A stretch of 64,000 nt of DNA, from the NCBI RefSeq assembly GCF_907165205.1, contig NC_058191.1, forward strand, positions 16,060,501 through 16,124,500, written 5' to 3'. The DNA is from Coccinella septempunctata (Eukaryota > Arthropoda > Insecta > Coleoptera > Coccinellidae). This document shows, piece by piece, positions 54,965 through 64,000 of the stretch (positions are counted from its first letter, which is position 1; each line of letters starts with the position of its first letter). The notes below the pieces were generated by a model. It did not search any database. It was not told where the DNA came from and saw nothing but the letters and a program-made list of their open reading frames with translations. A program made the position numbers and the translations under genes.

Positions 54965-55200
54965 TTCTTCTAACCCTCCTGGGTTTATCGGTGTAGGATT
55001 ATTTGCGGTGGCAGCCTGTGAACAAACCAAAGTTGCGGGTTTATTGAACTCGGAATTATTTTCTGGTATCGTGATCTATTTAACGGTACTTTGACGGTGG
55101 AAACATTGAAATTCCGGTTAGCGCATCCACCATTTCGGTTGGTGCATTAAAAGATATTTTTCGGAACGGTATGATTTTATTAATAGGTAATTTTTTTTTA
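54965..55200 (+). repeat. Blocks G and D
   Basis: Block G (TTCTTCTAACCCTCCTGGG) and block D follow the tail of B3. The variants here (GTGCATTAAAAG, ATTAATAGGTAA) match the reversed copy at 42196-42372, which ties the two regions together as an inverted segmental duplication. Confidence 0.65.
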
Positions 55201-55417
55201 ATATAAATTTCTCAGAAACCGTTTGATCAATTCGACCCAAATCTTGAAACTGCACATAGTTTTCGAATTGAGATTCACATGTTGAATTTCAGTTCGATAG
55301 GTCAGATAGGAAGAGAGATTTCAGCGGTCTATTCGGCAAAGTGTGATATCGATTTCTCAAAAACTGTTGGATCAATTCGAGCCAAATCTTGAAACTGTAT
55401 ATAGTTTTCAAATTGAT
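55201..55417 (+). repeat. Satellite monomers between block D and B6
   Basis: About one and a half forward monomers (TCAGCGGTCTATTCGGCAAAG) lie here. The corresponding segment is absent between B4 and reversed D at 42160, apparently deleted at a shared GATCAATT. Confidence 0.75.
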
Positions 55418-56325
55418 TAACACTTTATTGAATTTTTCGATAAGTTTCTGTTGTTTTTTAATCTCTTATTAATTGATCTCTTGGTCTCCTTCGGTAAATT
55501 CGCATTCTCCTCTTGTCTTCCTCTGGGTCGTAGTCCACTAGTCTCCTGAGTTCTTGATTCGGATGGTGTTTCGCTGTTTCGAATCATTTCTCTGCTTTTC
55601 TGTTCATGAATTCCGTTATGGTTTCCCACTTTAGGTCCCTATATATCTGTCCATTTCTGACAAACCAAGGTGCATCTATTGCACATCGTAGCAGCTTGTT
55701 TTCAGTGGCCTGAATTCTTTTGATGTGGCTCTTTGCCGCGAAGCCCCAGGCAGCTGATCCATAAGTCAGTTGAGCCCTAGCAACGGCTTTAATTATCTTC
55801 AATTTTGTCTCTTTCGACATGTGGCTTCTTCTTCCTATTAAAGGGTAGAGTCTATACAACGCTGGTTTCGTTTTGTCGATTGCTTGTTTGATATGACTCT
55901 TCCAAGTAAGTCCTTTGTCAAGCGTTAGTCCTAAATATTTAGCTTCATTTTTCCAGTCGATTTCTTCGCCGTCAATTTCTAGATTCGTTGTGGGTCGCAG
56001 TCTCCACTTCTGTAATAATATTGCTTGGCTCTTTTTTCCATTGAGCTTGATTTTCCACTTTATGCACCAGTCATTTGCTTCGTCAATCGTTTCTTGTAGA
56101 ACTCGTTCTATCATTTCTGGGTTTCGGTGTCGAGTCGCTATGCCTGTGTCGTCAGCATATAACGTTAGCATGGTTCTTGCATTCTTCGGAATATCGTGAA
56201 TGTATGGCCCAAGCACTGACCCTTGGGGTACACCAGCCTCTAAATCTCTTGTTGTGGAGCATTCTCCTTCCACTTTCACGTAAAATCTTCTATTTTTGTG
56301 ATAATTCCGGATCAACTTGCATATA
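55418..56325 (-). pseudogene. Family-B Jockey ORF2 tail B6
   Basis: Reading left it encodes RT from the KLIRNYHKNRRFYV region through YADDTG to the C-terminal domain and the start of the 3' UTR. It shares with B4 the 15-bp loss after SVLGP and the TGA after NRKAEK. Its broken 5' end meets B7 head to head at ATATATATAAA. Confidence 0.87.
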
Positions 56326-56332
56326 TATATAA

Positions 56333-57167
56333 ATAATAGAACGAGTTCTACAAGAGTCGATTGACGAAACAAGTGACTGGTGCATAAAGTGGAAAATCAA
56401 GCTCAATGGACAAAAGAGCCAAGCAATATTACTACAGAAGAGAAGACTGCGACCCACAACGAAACTGGATGTTGACGGCGAAGAAATCGACTGGAAAAAT
56501 GAAGCCAAATATTTAGGAATAACACTTGACAAAGGACTTACTTGGAAAAGTCATATCAAACAAGCAATCGACAAAACGAAAGCAGCGATGAATAGACTCT
56601 ATCCTCTGATAGGAAGAAGAAGCCACATGTCGAAAGAGACAAAATTGAAGATAATCAAAGCCGTTGCTAGGCCTCAACTGAGTTATGGATCAGTTGCCTG
56701 GGGTTTCGCGGCAAAGAGCCATATCAAAAGAATTCAGGCCACTGAAAACAAGCTGCTACGATGTGCAATAGATGCACCTTGGTTTGTCAGGAATAGACAG
56801 ATTTATAAGGACCTGAAATGGGAAAGCATAACGGAATTCATGAACAGAAAAGCAGAGAAATTATTCGAAACAGCGAAAAACCATCCGAATCAAGAACTCA
56901 GGAGACTAGTGGACTACGACCCAGAGGAAGACAAAAGGAGAATGCGAATTTACCGAAGGAGACCAAGAGATCAATTAAAAAGAGATTAAAATAAGAACTT
57001 ATTGAAAAATTCAATAAAGTGTTAATCCAATAGAGGATAAACACATAAATCCCAGCACGATAGTGTGCGAGAAGAAAACCGACCAAGAGATGAACGGTTT
57101 ATAGGCAAATGCCCGGAACCAAAATTCAAGAAGCAGTAGGGTTTTTAGTGGGTCTCGAGCTCAGAGG
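56333..57167 (+). pseudogene. Family-B Jockey ORF2 tail B7
   Basis: It begins at IERVLQESIDET, just after the RT active-site region, and is open through LSYGSVAWGFAAK to the true C-terminus (RRRPRDQLKRD) and part of the 3' UTR. It lacks both B6 lesions, so B6 and B7 are different copies placed back to back. Because both contain the same ORF2 region, this is not a simple twin-priming inversion. Satellite follows at TCAATTCGGCAAAG. Confidence 0.87.
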
Positions 57168-57462
57168 TCAATTCGGCAAAGTGTGATATCAATTTCCCAT
57201 AAACTGTTGGATCAATTCGAGCCAAATTTTGAAACTGTACATAGTTTTCGAATTGAGTTGCATATTGAGATGCATGCGAAAACTATGTGCAGTTTCAAAA
57301 TTTGGTTCGAATTGATCCAATAGTTCCTTAGGAATTGAAATGATATTTTGACGAATCGACTACTACTCCGGTTAGCGCATCCACCATTTCGGTTGGTGCA
57401 ATAAAAGATATTTTTCGGAATGGTATCATTTTAATAATCGGTAATTTTTTTTTGGGTAATTC
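57168..57462. repeat. Satellite, inversion point and block D
   Basis: A forward diverged monomer, the inversion (TTGCATATTGAGATGCATGC near 57258), reversed satellite and block D occur in the usual unit U order. Confidence 0.65.
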
Positions 57463-57790
57463 TAATCCATTTTCACCTTCTACTTCGGTAGGGGCGGCAA
57501 CGATGTGGGCGGCGACGGTTCTGACGGTGTTGGCGGTACGGCGGGCCTCAGTCGGAGGTCCGGCAGTATGGCCTCTGTCCTGCTTCCTGGAGTTGCGGTC
57601 GGTCCTGAGGCAGTTCTGGCGGTCCCTGGTCACCTATCTCTAACGCAACACACCCTGGAAAGGACCCCCACACGGTCGCACCTGGAACAGAACTTCGTCC
57701 TTTCCCCTCGGCAGTCCTCCCTGTGGTGGCCTTCATTGCCACACCGCCAGCAACTGTGGGGGCCTAACCCCAGGTAGAACTGAAGTCCAC
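57463..57790 (-). pseudogene. gag zinc-knuckle fragment, copy g9
   Basis: It has the usual two-knuckle gag fragment with a small change in the second knuckle region (GGTCGCACC for GGCCGCACC) and CACCTATCTC for CCCCTATCTC. Its minus-strand frames can be followed into block D. Confidence 0.62.
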
Positions 57791-57956
57791 AGGTCCCCAC
57801 GGTCCTTTCGAACTGAAATTCAACATGTGCATCTCAATTCGAAAACTGCGTACATACATCAGTGGCGGGCGAGGTTGCCTGTCGCACTTGAGACTCGGAG
57901 GCTGAAAATGACATTGTTTGACCTTATTTTCACTAATAAGGTCAAACAATGTTTGA
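57791..57956. repeat. Block K with an added hairpin at the K/F junction
   Basis: The captured satellite dyad and K are followed by an inverted duplication of the junction sequence (57911-57952) before F starts. No other K/F junction in the window has it. Confidence 0.65.
57911..57952. repeat. 16-bp perfect inverted repeat at the K/F junction
   Basis: ACATTGTTTGACCTTA (57911-57926) and its exact reverse complement (57937-57952) are separated by 10 bases (TTTTCACTAA). The arms are the K-side half of the insertion motif, so this may be a footprint of aborted integration or hairpin repair. Confidence 0.8.
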
Positions 57957-58300
57957 CCTTAACACTTTGGATTTCTTCATATAGTGGGACCGATATTAGC
58001 CAAGTTGACGGAAGTTTTACGGGCGAATGGTTGGTAAATTATTGCTAAGGACTTGAAATTGAAAGTTTCCTGCGCAATCTCGAGGATTTTGAAGTTTTTT
58101 ATTTGTACCAATTATTGGGTTCATCATTGCATCGTATTTCGGACGAATGCGATATGGAAAATAGGCCGATATGTCATTTTTGACGGACCGAAACGATTCT
58201 TCCCAGACTTGCCGAAGTCGCTCTTGTCAAGGTTCATGGATATTCTTGTCATGAGTTATTATTCCGAAAGTTGAGTCTCCTGGATCGAACAATTCATGAT
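57957..58300 (+). repeat. Blocks F and E of unit U (copy 5)
   Basis: F (CACTTTGGATTTCTTC) and E follow, with the 73-codon TTG-initiated frame open. This copy is nearly identical to copies 1-4. Confidence 0.65.
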
Positions 58301-58537
58301 AAATAGAACTTATTCTTTTATTCATTGACCATCAAAATTCGATCCAAATCTCGAAACTCTACACAATTTTTGAACTGAGATATACGTATTGAGTTTCATT
58401 CAGTTCGATAATTTTGATAGGAATTAAGATTTCTGTGGTCAATTCGGCAAAGTGTGATATGAATTTCTCAAAAACCGTTTGATCATTTCGACCCAAATCT
58501 TGAAACTTCACATAGTTTTCGAATTGGGATGCACATG
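58301..58537 (+). repeat. Diverged satellite left of the CR1-like element
   Basis: About one and a half diverged monomers lie here, broken within the word GATGCACATG. The monomer resumes at 62548 with ATGTTGAATTTC after the CR1-like insertion. Confidence 0.75.
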
Positions 58538-58632
58538 CAATACAATACAATACAATATCCTCTTTATTTCATAGTATGTAACCATACAGCATAGATACAT
58601 AAGAGAAACAGTGTCAGGTGTCATGAGCATAG

Positions 58633-61388
58633 TTAAACCAAAAAATCAGACAAAGAATATGGTTCCAATTCTATTACAAAATCTCTCACTTTTTCCTTGA
58701 ACAGTTTGAAATTATTCAATCTCTTCATATCATTAGGTAATCTATTAAAAATCTTAATACACATATAAGAGGGATGTTTTTCGGTTAACGATAATCTATG
58801 TATGGGATAATGTAAATTTAACGATCTTATAGGGTAGTGACTTCTAGTCGTGTGGGCTGAGAAAATCTCCCTATTTTTGAAAAAGAAAATTAAGCACTCC
58901 ACTAAATATATACCATATATTGTAAGCAATCTGTTTTTTCTAAATACCCCTCTGCATGACTGATTAAATTTCATTTTGAACATATATCTTATAATCCTTT
59001 TTTGCACAATAAACAGTCTTTCTACTTCACAGCATGATCCCCAAAAAATGACGCCATAGCGAAGCAAGGATTCAAAATTCGCGAAATAAACTATTTTCAA
59101 GTTCTGAACACTCAAATACTCTGAAAGAGTCCTGAGACCATATCCAACCATGCAGAGCTTTGACTTCAAGTGATCTATTTGATAAGACCACCTCAGATGC
59201 CCATCCAGAAATACACCCAGAAACTTGACAGCATCCTTAATTTCCACCTCATTTCCATCGACGCAAAGACCACCTTGTCTAGCTTTATTCGATCTGCTGG
59301 TGCTGAACAAAACAGCTGATGTCTTACTGTGATTCATTACTAGCTTGTTTTTTTCAAACCACACGTTAGTGTCATCAACAAATGAGGTTAACCAGTTCAG
59401 GATCTCCTCATTCAAATAGCAAATATCAATCAGGAAAATTAAAAATAAAAGTGGCCCCAGGACACTGCCTTGAGGAACCCCATAATTTGACTGAACTATG
59501 TCAGATCTCACTTCTCTGCCATTTCTAACGATAGAGACCCTTTGTGATCGTCCAGAAAGATAAGAGGCAATCCACTTCTTCGCATTGCCCCTGACTCCCA
59601 ATCTTTCCAGCTTCTCCAATAGGAACGGCCTGAATAAGCAATCATATGCGCTCGCCAGATCTATAAACAGACCGAGACCAAGCTTATCCTCTTCAATTAT
59701 CTTCAATACCCTCTCTGTAAATTGATACAACGCGGTCTGAACTGAACGTCCCTCCAAAAAACCATGCTGGGAAGCGTTAAAGACCTTACAATCGTTCAAG
59801 AACTTTAATACTCTATTACACATAACATGCTCAAAAATTTTTGAGAAACTGGACAAAATACTTATTGGTCTATAACTCTCAAAAGAATCTATGTCTCTTT
59901 TTTTTGTATAAAGGCTTTATTAATGCTAATTTCAAATGATTAGGAAATATTCCATGTTTTAATGAGTTATTAATTATTTGTGAAATGACTACTTTTATCT
60001 CATGGACACATTTTTTCATTATATTAACAGGGATTCCATCATCACCACAACAGTTTTTGTTTTTAATTTTGGTTGAAATTATTTGTTCTATTTCATTAGG
60101 AGTTGTTGGTTCCAGATTCATGGCTATTGAGGTCATAGGCAATTTGCATGAGAAAGGCACATGATTCAGAACGTTCATCAAGTTTGGAACCTTTTTTATG
60201 AGAAATTTATTATATTCCTCAGCAACATATTTGGGATCTTCGTTAACAAAAGATTCGGTTCTAGTTTTTTTACCTATTATATCATTGCAGATAGACCACA
60301 TTGATTTATTTTTATTATCTGAGAGTTGAATTTTCTCATTGTAATAATCGGCTCTAGCCGCTTTAAGAAGTTTATCATAATTAATTTTTTCCTGTTTGTA
60401 TGCATTATTGAAGGAACTATCACAAGATTTCAGAGTAAGTAAAATATCTAATCGAGCCTTACTTTGTCGAACAGCATCGTTGTTATAATAATTAATAGTT
60501 TTTCTCTTCATATTTCTACATGCTTTCAAAGGAAAACATTTTTCGAACAAACGCAAGAAAATATTGACAAAATTGTTCCATTGCAAGTCAACTTCTGATT
60601 CCTCTGTTAAGAATACTGTATCCCAGTTCACCTGCAAAAGATCACTCCGTAGCATTTCTATAGCATCACCAGTGTATATTCTACGATAAGTTATATTTTT
60701 AATATGGTTTTCCATCACAGAGAAACCTATTTTTTGCCCAAAGTGATCCGAAACAGCTGTCCTGAGTACTTCAGATTGAACATCAAAATTAACAAATATA
60801 TTATCCAGGCAACTCCTGGTGCGCTCCGTAATCCTTGTTGGTTCAAGAATTGAGGGAAATATTTGAAAAAGATTCATTAAGGTTAGGAAATCCGACCTTC
60901 TCGTTGTGTTCATCAACAGATCCACGTTGAAATCCCCAGCCCACATACTTGCTCTCACTTACAGCCACTCTTAGCACTTTTTCTAATTGAGCAATGAACA
61001 CATCAAAATCACTGGTCGCACTGCAAGGTCTGTACACTGATAGGAGAATGAAACTTTTGCCACCCAAACACATTTCAGCTGCTGCACACTCTATTTGTCC
61101 AATTATCGAGAGATCTTCCAATTTTCTTCTCCTTTTGCTGTTGACGTCTTGATGAATATAGATGGCTGCTCCACCGTGCTTACCTTTTGGTCTGCAAACG
61201 AAAGATACAAGATTGTAATCATTTAACTTATTTATCAACTCATCTTCACTTTTCCAATGTTCCGTTACACAGACTGCCTTACAATCGGGTTGAGTTGAAA
61301 TGAAATGTTGGAGGGTATCAACACTGTTTCCTATTGATTGTAGATTTTGATGTATTACTTCAAAAGTTCTTTTAATGTTATGTTTCAA
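58633..61388 (-). pseudogene. CR1-like ORF2 endonuclease-reverse transcriptase, frameshifted
   Basis: The frame starts near 61388. The endonuclease shows VTEHW, GGAAIYIHQ and WAGDFNVDLL. A one-base shift at about 60945 breaks the frame before WAGDFN. RT follows (SYRPISILSSFSKIFE, QHGFLEGRS, FIDLASAYD, VPQGSVLGPLLF). A second shift lies at the A-run near 59885 (an extra A before AGAGACATAG). The catalytic box reads FVDDT and is followed almost at once by WFEKNKLVMNHSKT. Relatives usually have some 25-30 residues between them, so an in-frame deletion is likely. Confidence 0.85.
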
Positions 61389-61432
61389 ATTCTGTGATGT
61401 TACTCTGCTTTTCTCGAAATGCTGTTGGTTCC

Positions 61433-62521
61433 CTATAAAAAATTATCTGCAGGACAATTCTTCTTATAGACTTGCATGTTAAAGCGTTTTATGATTATAT
61501 TCACAGGCCAAAATTCTGGATCGTAAACTGAATCTTTTTTTGAAAAGGGTACCTTCACTAGGAAACTCTTGAGACTGCTTCTTTTCTTCTCAAACGTTAG
61601 CTCTTTAACTTCCACCACCTCATCCTTGAAATTTGTTTTTTCCTTGATATAATTCTCTATCATGGGTTCGGTGACGTGATCCTTTACACGACTAATAAAA
61701 AACCACGCTTGCCTCTCCTGCCCAACAAAAGAGTTTTCGTTATCATTCACTTCGCAGGTTCCAAATCTTAAAGATCTGTATTTTCTCTTTTTTTTGTTGT
61801 TCACGTTGATCCACTTCTCATTACTCTCGCTGTTAGATTTTCCCTCAGATTTCTCATTAGCAAAGCGATTTGTGGTTGGATTTGATTTGTCAACTCCTTC
61901 CTTCACCTTGTCATATTTACCTAGGTCAATGACTTCATTCATTTTCTTTCTTTGCGCATATTCCAGCTGTTGCATTTTACCTACTGAATTTTGAACGAAA
62001 AATCCCTCCTCTTTCTGATGACTCCTGATTTTATTGTATGATGTTCTGGTAGATCTTTCCACCTCTTGCCTGTCATCTCCCTGCGCCTTGTTTAGATTTT
62101 TTTCAAGTTGTTTTATCTTATCTGCTTGAGATAAGATTTCCTTTTCCATAACAGAGATTTTGTATTTCAACAATGAATTATTTTCATTCATTAAAATATT
62201 TTTATCCTCCAACTCTCTAATAATCTTCATCATAAGCTCAATTTGGGTAGTCTTTTCAGTTATCTCGAACTTACTTGTTGACTGTTTGATGTTTGTTCCA
62301 TCAGAGTTCTCATTCGGAACTTCGTCATTTGCGACTTCACCGAGTTTGTTATTGTCGGCACAGCAAACAATGACCGAATCGCTCACCATTTTCACTTGTT
62401 TAAGTTTTGTAGTGCAACTCGGGTGAAATACCCTCGCACATACTTGGCACTTAACCGCTTTTACAACACCTCTACGGCAACAACCGCAGATCGTCTCTCC
62501 AACAACCTTCTCGCTCGACAT
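61433..62521 (-). CDS. CR1-like ORF1 protein with PHD-like finger
   Basis: This is a 362-residue open frame. Residues 12-54 form a cysteine/histidine-rich PHD-like finger (C12, C15, C25, C28, H33, C36, C53/C54). Residues ~90-155 look coiled-coil (MMKIIRELEDKNILMNEN and following). A Lys-rich linker leads to a C-terminal domain (AWFFISRVKDHVTEPMIE ... FWPVNIIIKRF) typical of ORF1 in insect CR1-type elements, likely for RNA binding. It is intact although ORF2 is broken. Confidence 0.85.
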   Translation of the reverse strand: MSSEKVVGETICGCCRRGVVKAVKCQVCARVFHPSCTTKLKQVKMVSDSVIVCCADNNKLGEVANDEVPNENSDGTNIKQSTSKFEITEKTTQIELMMKIIRELEDKNILMNENNSLLKYKISVMEKEILSQADKIKQLEKNLNKAQGDDRQEVERSTRTSYNKIRSHQKEEGFFVQNSVGKMQQLEYAQRKKMNEVIDLGKYDKVKEGVDKSNPTTNRFANEKSEGKSNSESNEKWINVNNKKKRKYRSLRFGTCEVNDNENSFVGQERQAWFFISRVKDHVTEPMIENYIKEKTNFKDEVVEVKELTFEKKRSSLKSFLVKVPFSKKDSVYDPEFWPVNIIIKRFNMQVYKKNCPADNFL

Positions 62522-62547
62522 CTCGCTCGATAATATGTATATATATA

Positions 62548-63204
62548 ATGTTGAATTTCATATCGATAGTTCTGATAGGAATTGAGATTTCAGAGGTCAA
62601 TTCGGCAAAGTGTGATATCAATTTCCCATAAACTGTTGGATCAATTCGAGCCAAATTTTGAAACTATACATAGTTTTCGAATTGAGGTGCATATTGAGAT
62701 GCATGCGAAAACTATGTGCAGTTTCAAGATTTGGTTCGAATTGATCCAATAGTTCCTTAGGAATTGAAATGATATTTTGACGAATCAACTACTACTCCGG
62801 TTAGCGCATCCACCATTTCGGTTGGTGCAATAAAAGATATTTTTCGGAACGGTATCATTTTAATATCGGTAGGAATTGAGATTTCAGAGGTCAATTCGGC
62901 AGAGTGTGATATCAATTTCCCATAAACTGTTGGATCAATTCGAGCCAAATTTTGAAACTGTACATAGTTTTCGAATTGAGTTGCATATTGAGATGCATGC
63001 GAAAACTATGTGCAGTTTCAAGATTTGGTTCGAATTGATCCAATAGTTCCTTAGGAATTGAAATGATATTTTGACGAATCGACTACTACTCCGGTTAGCG
63101 CATCCACCATTTCGGTTGGTGCAATAAAAGATATTTTTCGGAATGGTATCATTTTAATAATCGGTAATTTTTTTTTTTCGGTAATTCTAATCCATTTTCA
63201 CCTT
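62548..63204. repeat. Satellite, inversion point and block D, partly duplicated
   Basis: After the CR1-like element the satellite resumes, passes an inversion point (62695) and block D (62770-62865). The satellite-inversion-D run is then repeated (62870-63180; second inversion at 62990). This is a tandem duplication of about 300 bp inside unit U. Confidence 0.7.
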
Positions 63205-63525
63205 CTACTTCGGTAGGGGCGGCAACGATGTGGGCGGCGACGGTTCTGACGGTGTTGGCGGTACGGCGGGCCTCAGTCGGAGGTCCGGCAGTGTGGCCTC
63301 TGTCCTGCTCCCTGGAGTTGCGGTCGGTCCTGAGGCAGTTCTGGCGGTCATTGATCCCCTATCTCTAACGCAACACACCCTGGAAAGGACCCCCACACGG
63401 CCGCACCTGGAACAGAACTTCGTCCTTTCCCCTCGGCAGTCCTCCCTGTGGTGGCCTTCATTGCCACACCGCCAGCAACTGTGGGGGCCTAACCCCAGGT
63501 AGAACTGAAGTCCACAGGTCCCCAC
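63205..63525 (-). pseudogene. gag zinc-knuckle fragment, copy g10
   Basis: A 106-codon minus-strand frame has the same knuckles and proline-rich tail as g3 and shares with g3 the change GSMTART-like (TCATTGATCCCC region) in place of GPGTART. It is a further copy of the unit U module. Confidence 0.65.
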
Positions 63526-63660
63526 GGTCCTTTCGAACTGAAATTCAACATGTGCATCTCAATTCGAAAACTGTGTACATACACCAGTGGCGGGCGTGGT
63601 TGCCTGTCGCACTTGAGACTCGGAGGCTGAAAATGACATTGTTTGACCTTAACACTTTGG
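63526..63660. repeat. Block K and start of F, split by B10
   Basis: K ends in TTTGACCTTAACACTTTGG and family-B sequence follows directly. Confidence 0.65.
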
Positions 63661-64000
63661 TCATTCCGAGTCATTCGCTTGACAGGAGAAGACGTGCTAC
63701 AGTGCTCCTAGTGCTATAAAAGAGAAAGCGGACGAGAAAGTCGAAGTGTCACAGTGCCGTAAAAGAGAAAGCGGAGGTGAAAGTGCCCACTAACCAAGCT
63801 ACGGAATATTTGATTCCGTCTGTGAAGTTGTGTAGGTTCTATATTTGTTATCGGAATTTTAATTCGTTAAAGTTTTCAAAGTTGGTGTTCATCCTAAGTG
63901 TCCAGAGAATTTTTTTTATTTTCTCGTTGGTACTGCAGAAAACATCAGGTGAGCTTATTTTTCGTATCTCTTTTCTGATTTTTATCATAGCGTATAAAAC
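63661..64000 (+). mobile_element. 5' end of another family-B Jockey element (B10), leaves the window
   Basis: TCATTCCGAGTCATTCGC opens the same 5' UTR as B1 and B3, including the two AAAAGAGAAAGCGG words and the CAGGTGAGC site. ORF1 would start about 100 bases beyond position 64000, so intactness cannot be judged. Confidence 0.85.

Larger units (their letters stand above)
58538..62547 (-). mobile_element. CR1-like non-LTR retrotransposon
   Basis: This is a 4.0-kb minus-strand element: ORF1 with a PHD-like finger, ORF2 with endonuclease and RT, a short 3' UTR and a tail of CAATA repeats (TATTG on its own strand). Such pentamer tails and PHD-bearing ORF1 proteins are typical of the CR1/L2-related group. 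It splits a satellite monomer with at most a 3-bp repeat (ATG) at its edges. ORF2 has two frameshifts, so the copy is dead. Confidence 0.85.

Noticed and set aside
55418..57167. Twin-priming inversion of one element (B6/B7)
   Set aside because: Twin priming leaves complementary, mostly non-overlapping parts of one RNA. Both halves here contain the same C-terminal region and have different mutations.
1..64000. Telomeric location with TTAGG repeats
   Set aside because: No tandem TTAGG/CCTAA run was seen next to any element, and the A/B targets are not telomeric repeats.

Overview
This window has the character of heterochromatic, repeat-only DNA from an insect or another arthropod. The inference rests on several Jockey-clade non-LTR retrotransposons with insect-type three-knuckle ORF1 proteins, a CR1-like element, Ty3/gypsy-type gag debris, an AT-rich 145-bp satellite and no recognisable host gene, tRNA or rRNA. 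The order cannot be fixed from sequence alone. No bacterial operon or CRISPR array was seen.

Layout. 1-3390: head-to-tail copies of a composite repeat, here called unit U. In + strand order U is: reversed satellite, block D, a gag zinc-knuckle fragment (minus strand), block K, block F, block E, forward satellite. 3391-8309: Jockey copy A2 (minus, ORF2 frameshifted). 8494-33425: block E followed by about 135 monomers of the 145-bp satellite. Much of the array is organised as a 13-monomer, 1,884-bp higher-order repeat, and it is split by Jockey copy A1 (26595-31402). A1 is intact in both ORFs, has a poly(A) tail and is flanked by a perfect 11-bp target duplication. 33426-34048: block D, gag fragment, block K. 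34049-39707: two family-B Jockey copies (B1 +, B2 -) joined tail to tail inside one K/F junction. 39720-46490: further unit U pieces mixed with broken family-B ORF2 fragments. 46491-54964: a nearly full-length family-B copy (B3) whose ORF1 carries a nonsense codon and a nested, intact single-ORF RTE-like element (C, 48112-51769, 9-bp target duplication). 54965-57167: block G/D plus two back-to-back family-B ORF2 tails. 57168-63660: more unit U, interrupted by a CR1-like element (58538-62547). 63661-64000: the 5' end of another family-B copy leaving the window.

How the parts relate. Jockey families A and B share an ORF1-ORF2 organisation with a TAATG stop/start overlap, three CCHC knuckles in ORF1, an endonuclease-RT ORF2 without RNase H, and a common 3' end. 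Their ORF1 N-termini appear to have been exchanged between copies. Several family A/B ends lie at one motif in unit U, TTTGACCTTAACACTTTGG, which looks like an integration hotspot. The most interesting large-scale signal is that the same E...D-gag-K framework encloses only two to three satellite monomers at 2098-3390 but about 135 at 8494-34048. This is consistent with a satellite array that grew inside a transposon-derived composite repeat and then took up retroelements, an organisation reminiscent of the Jockey-rich islands reported at Drosophila centromeres. Any centromeric role here is inference.
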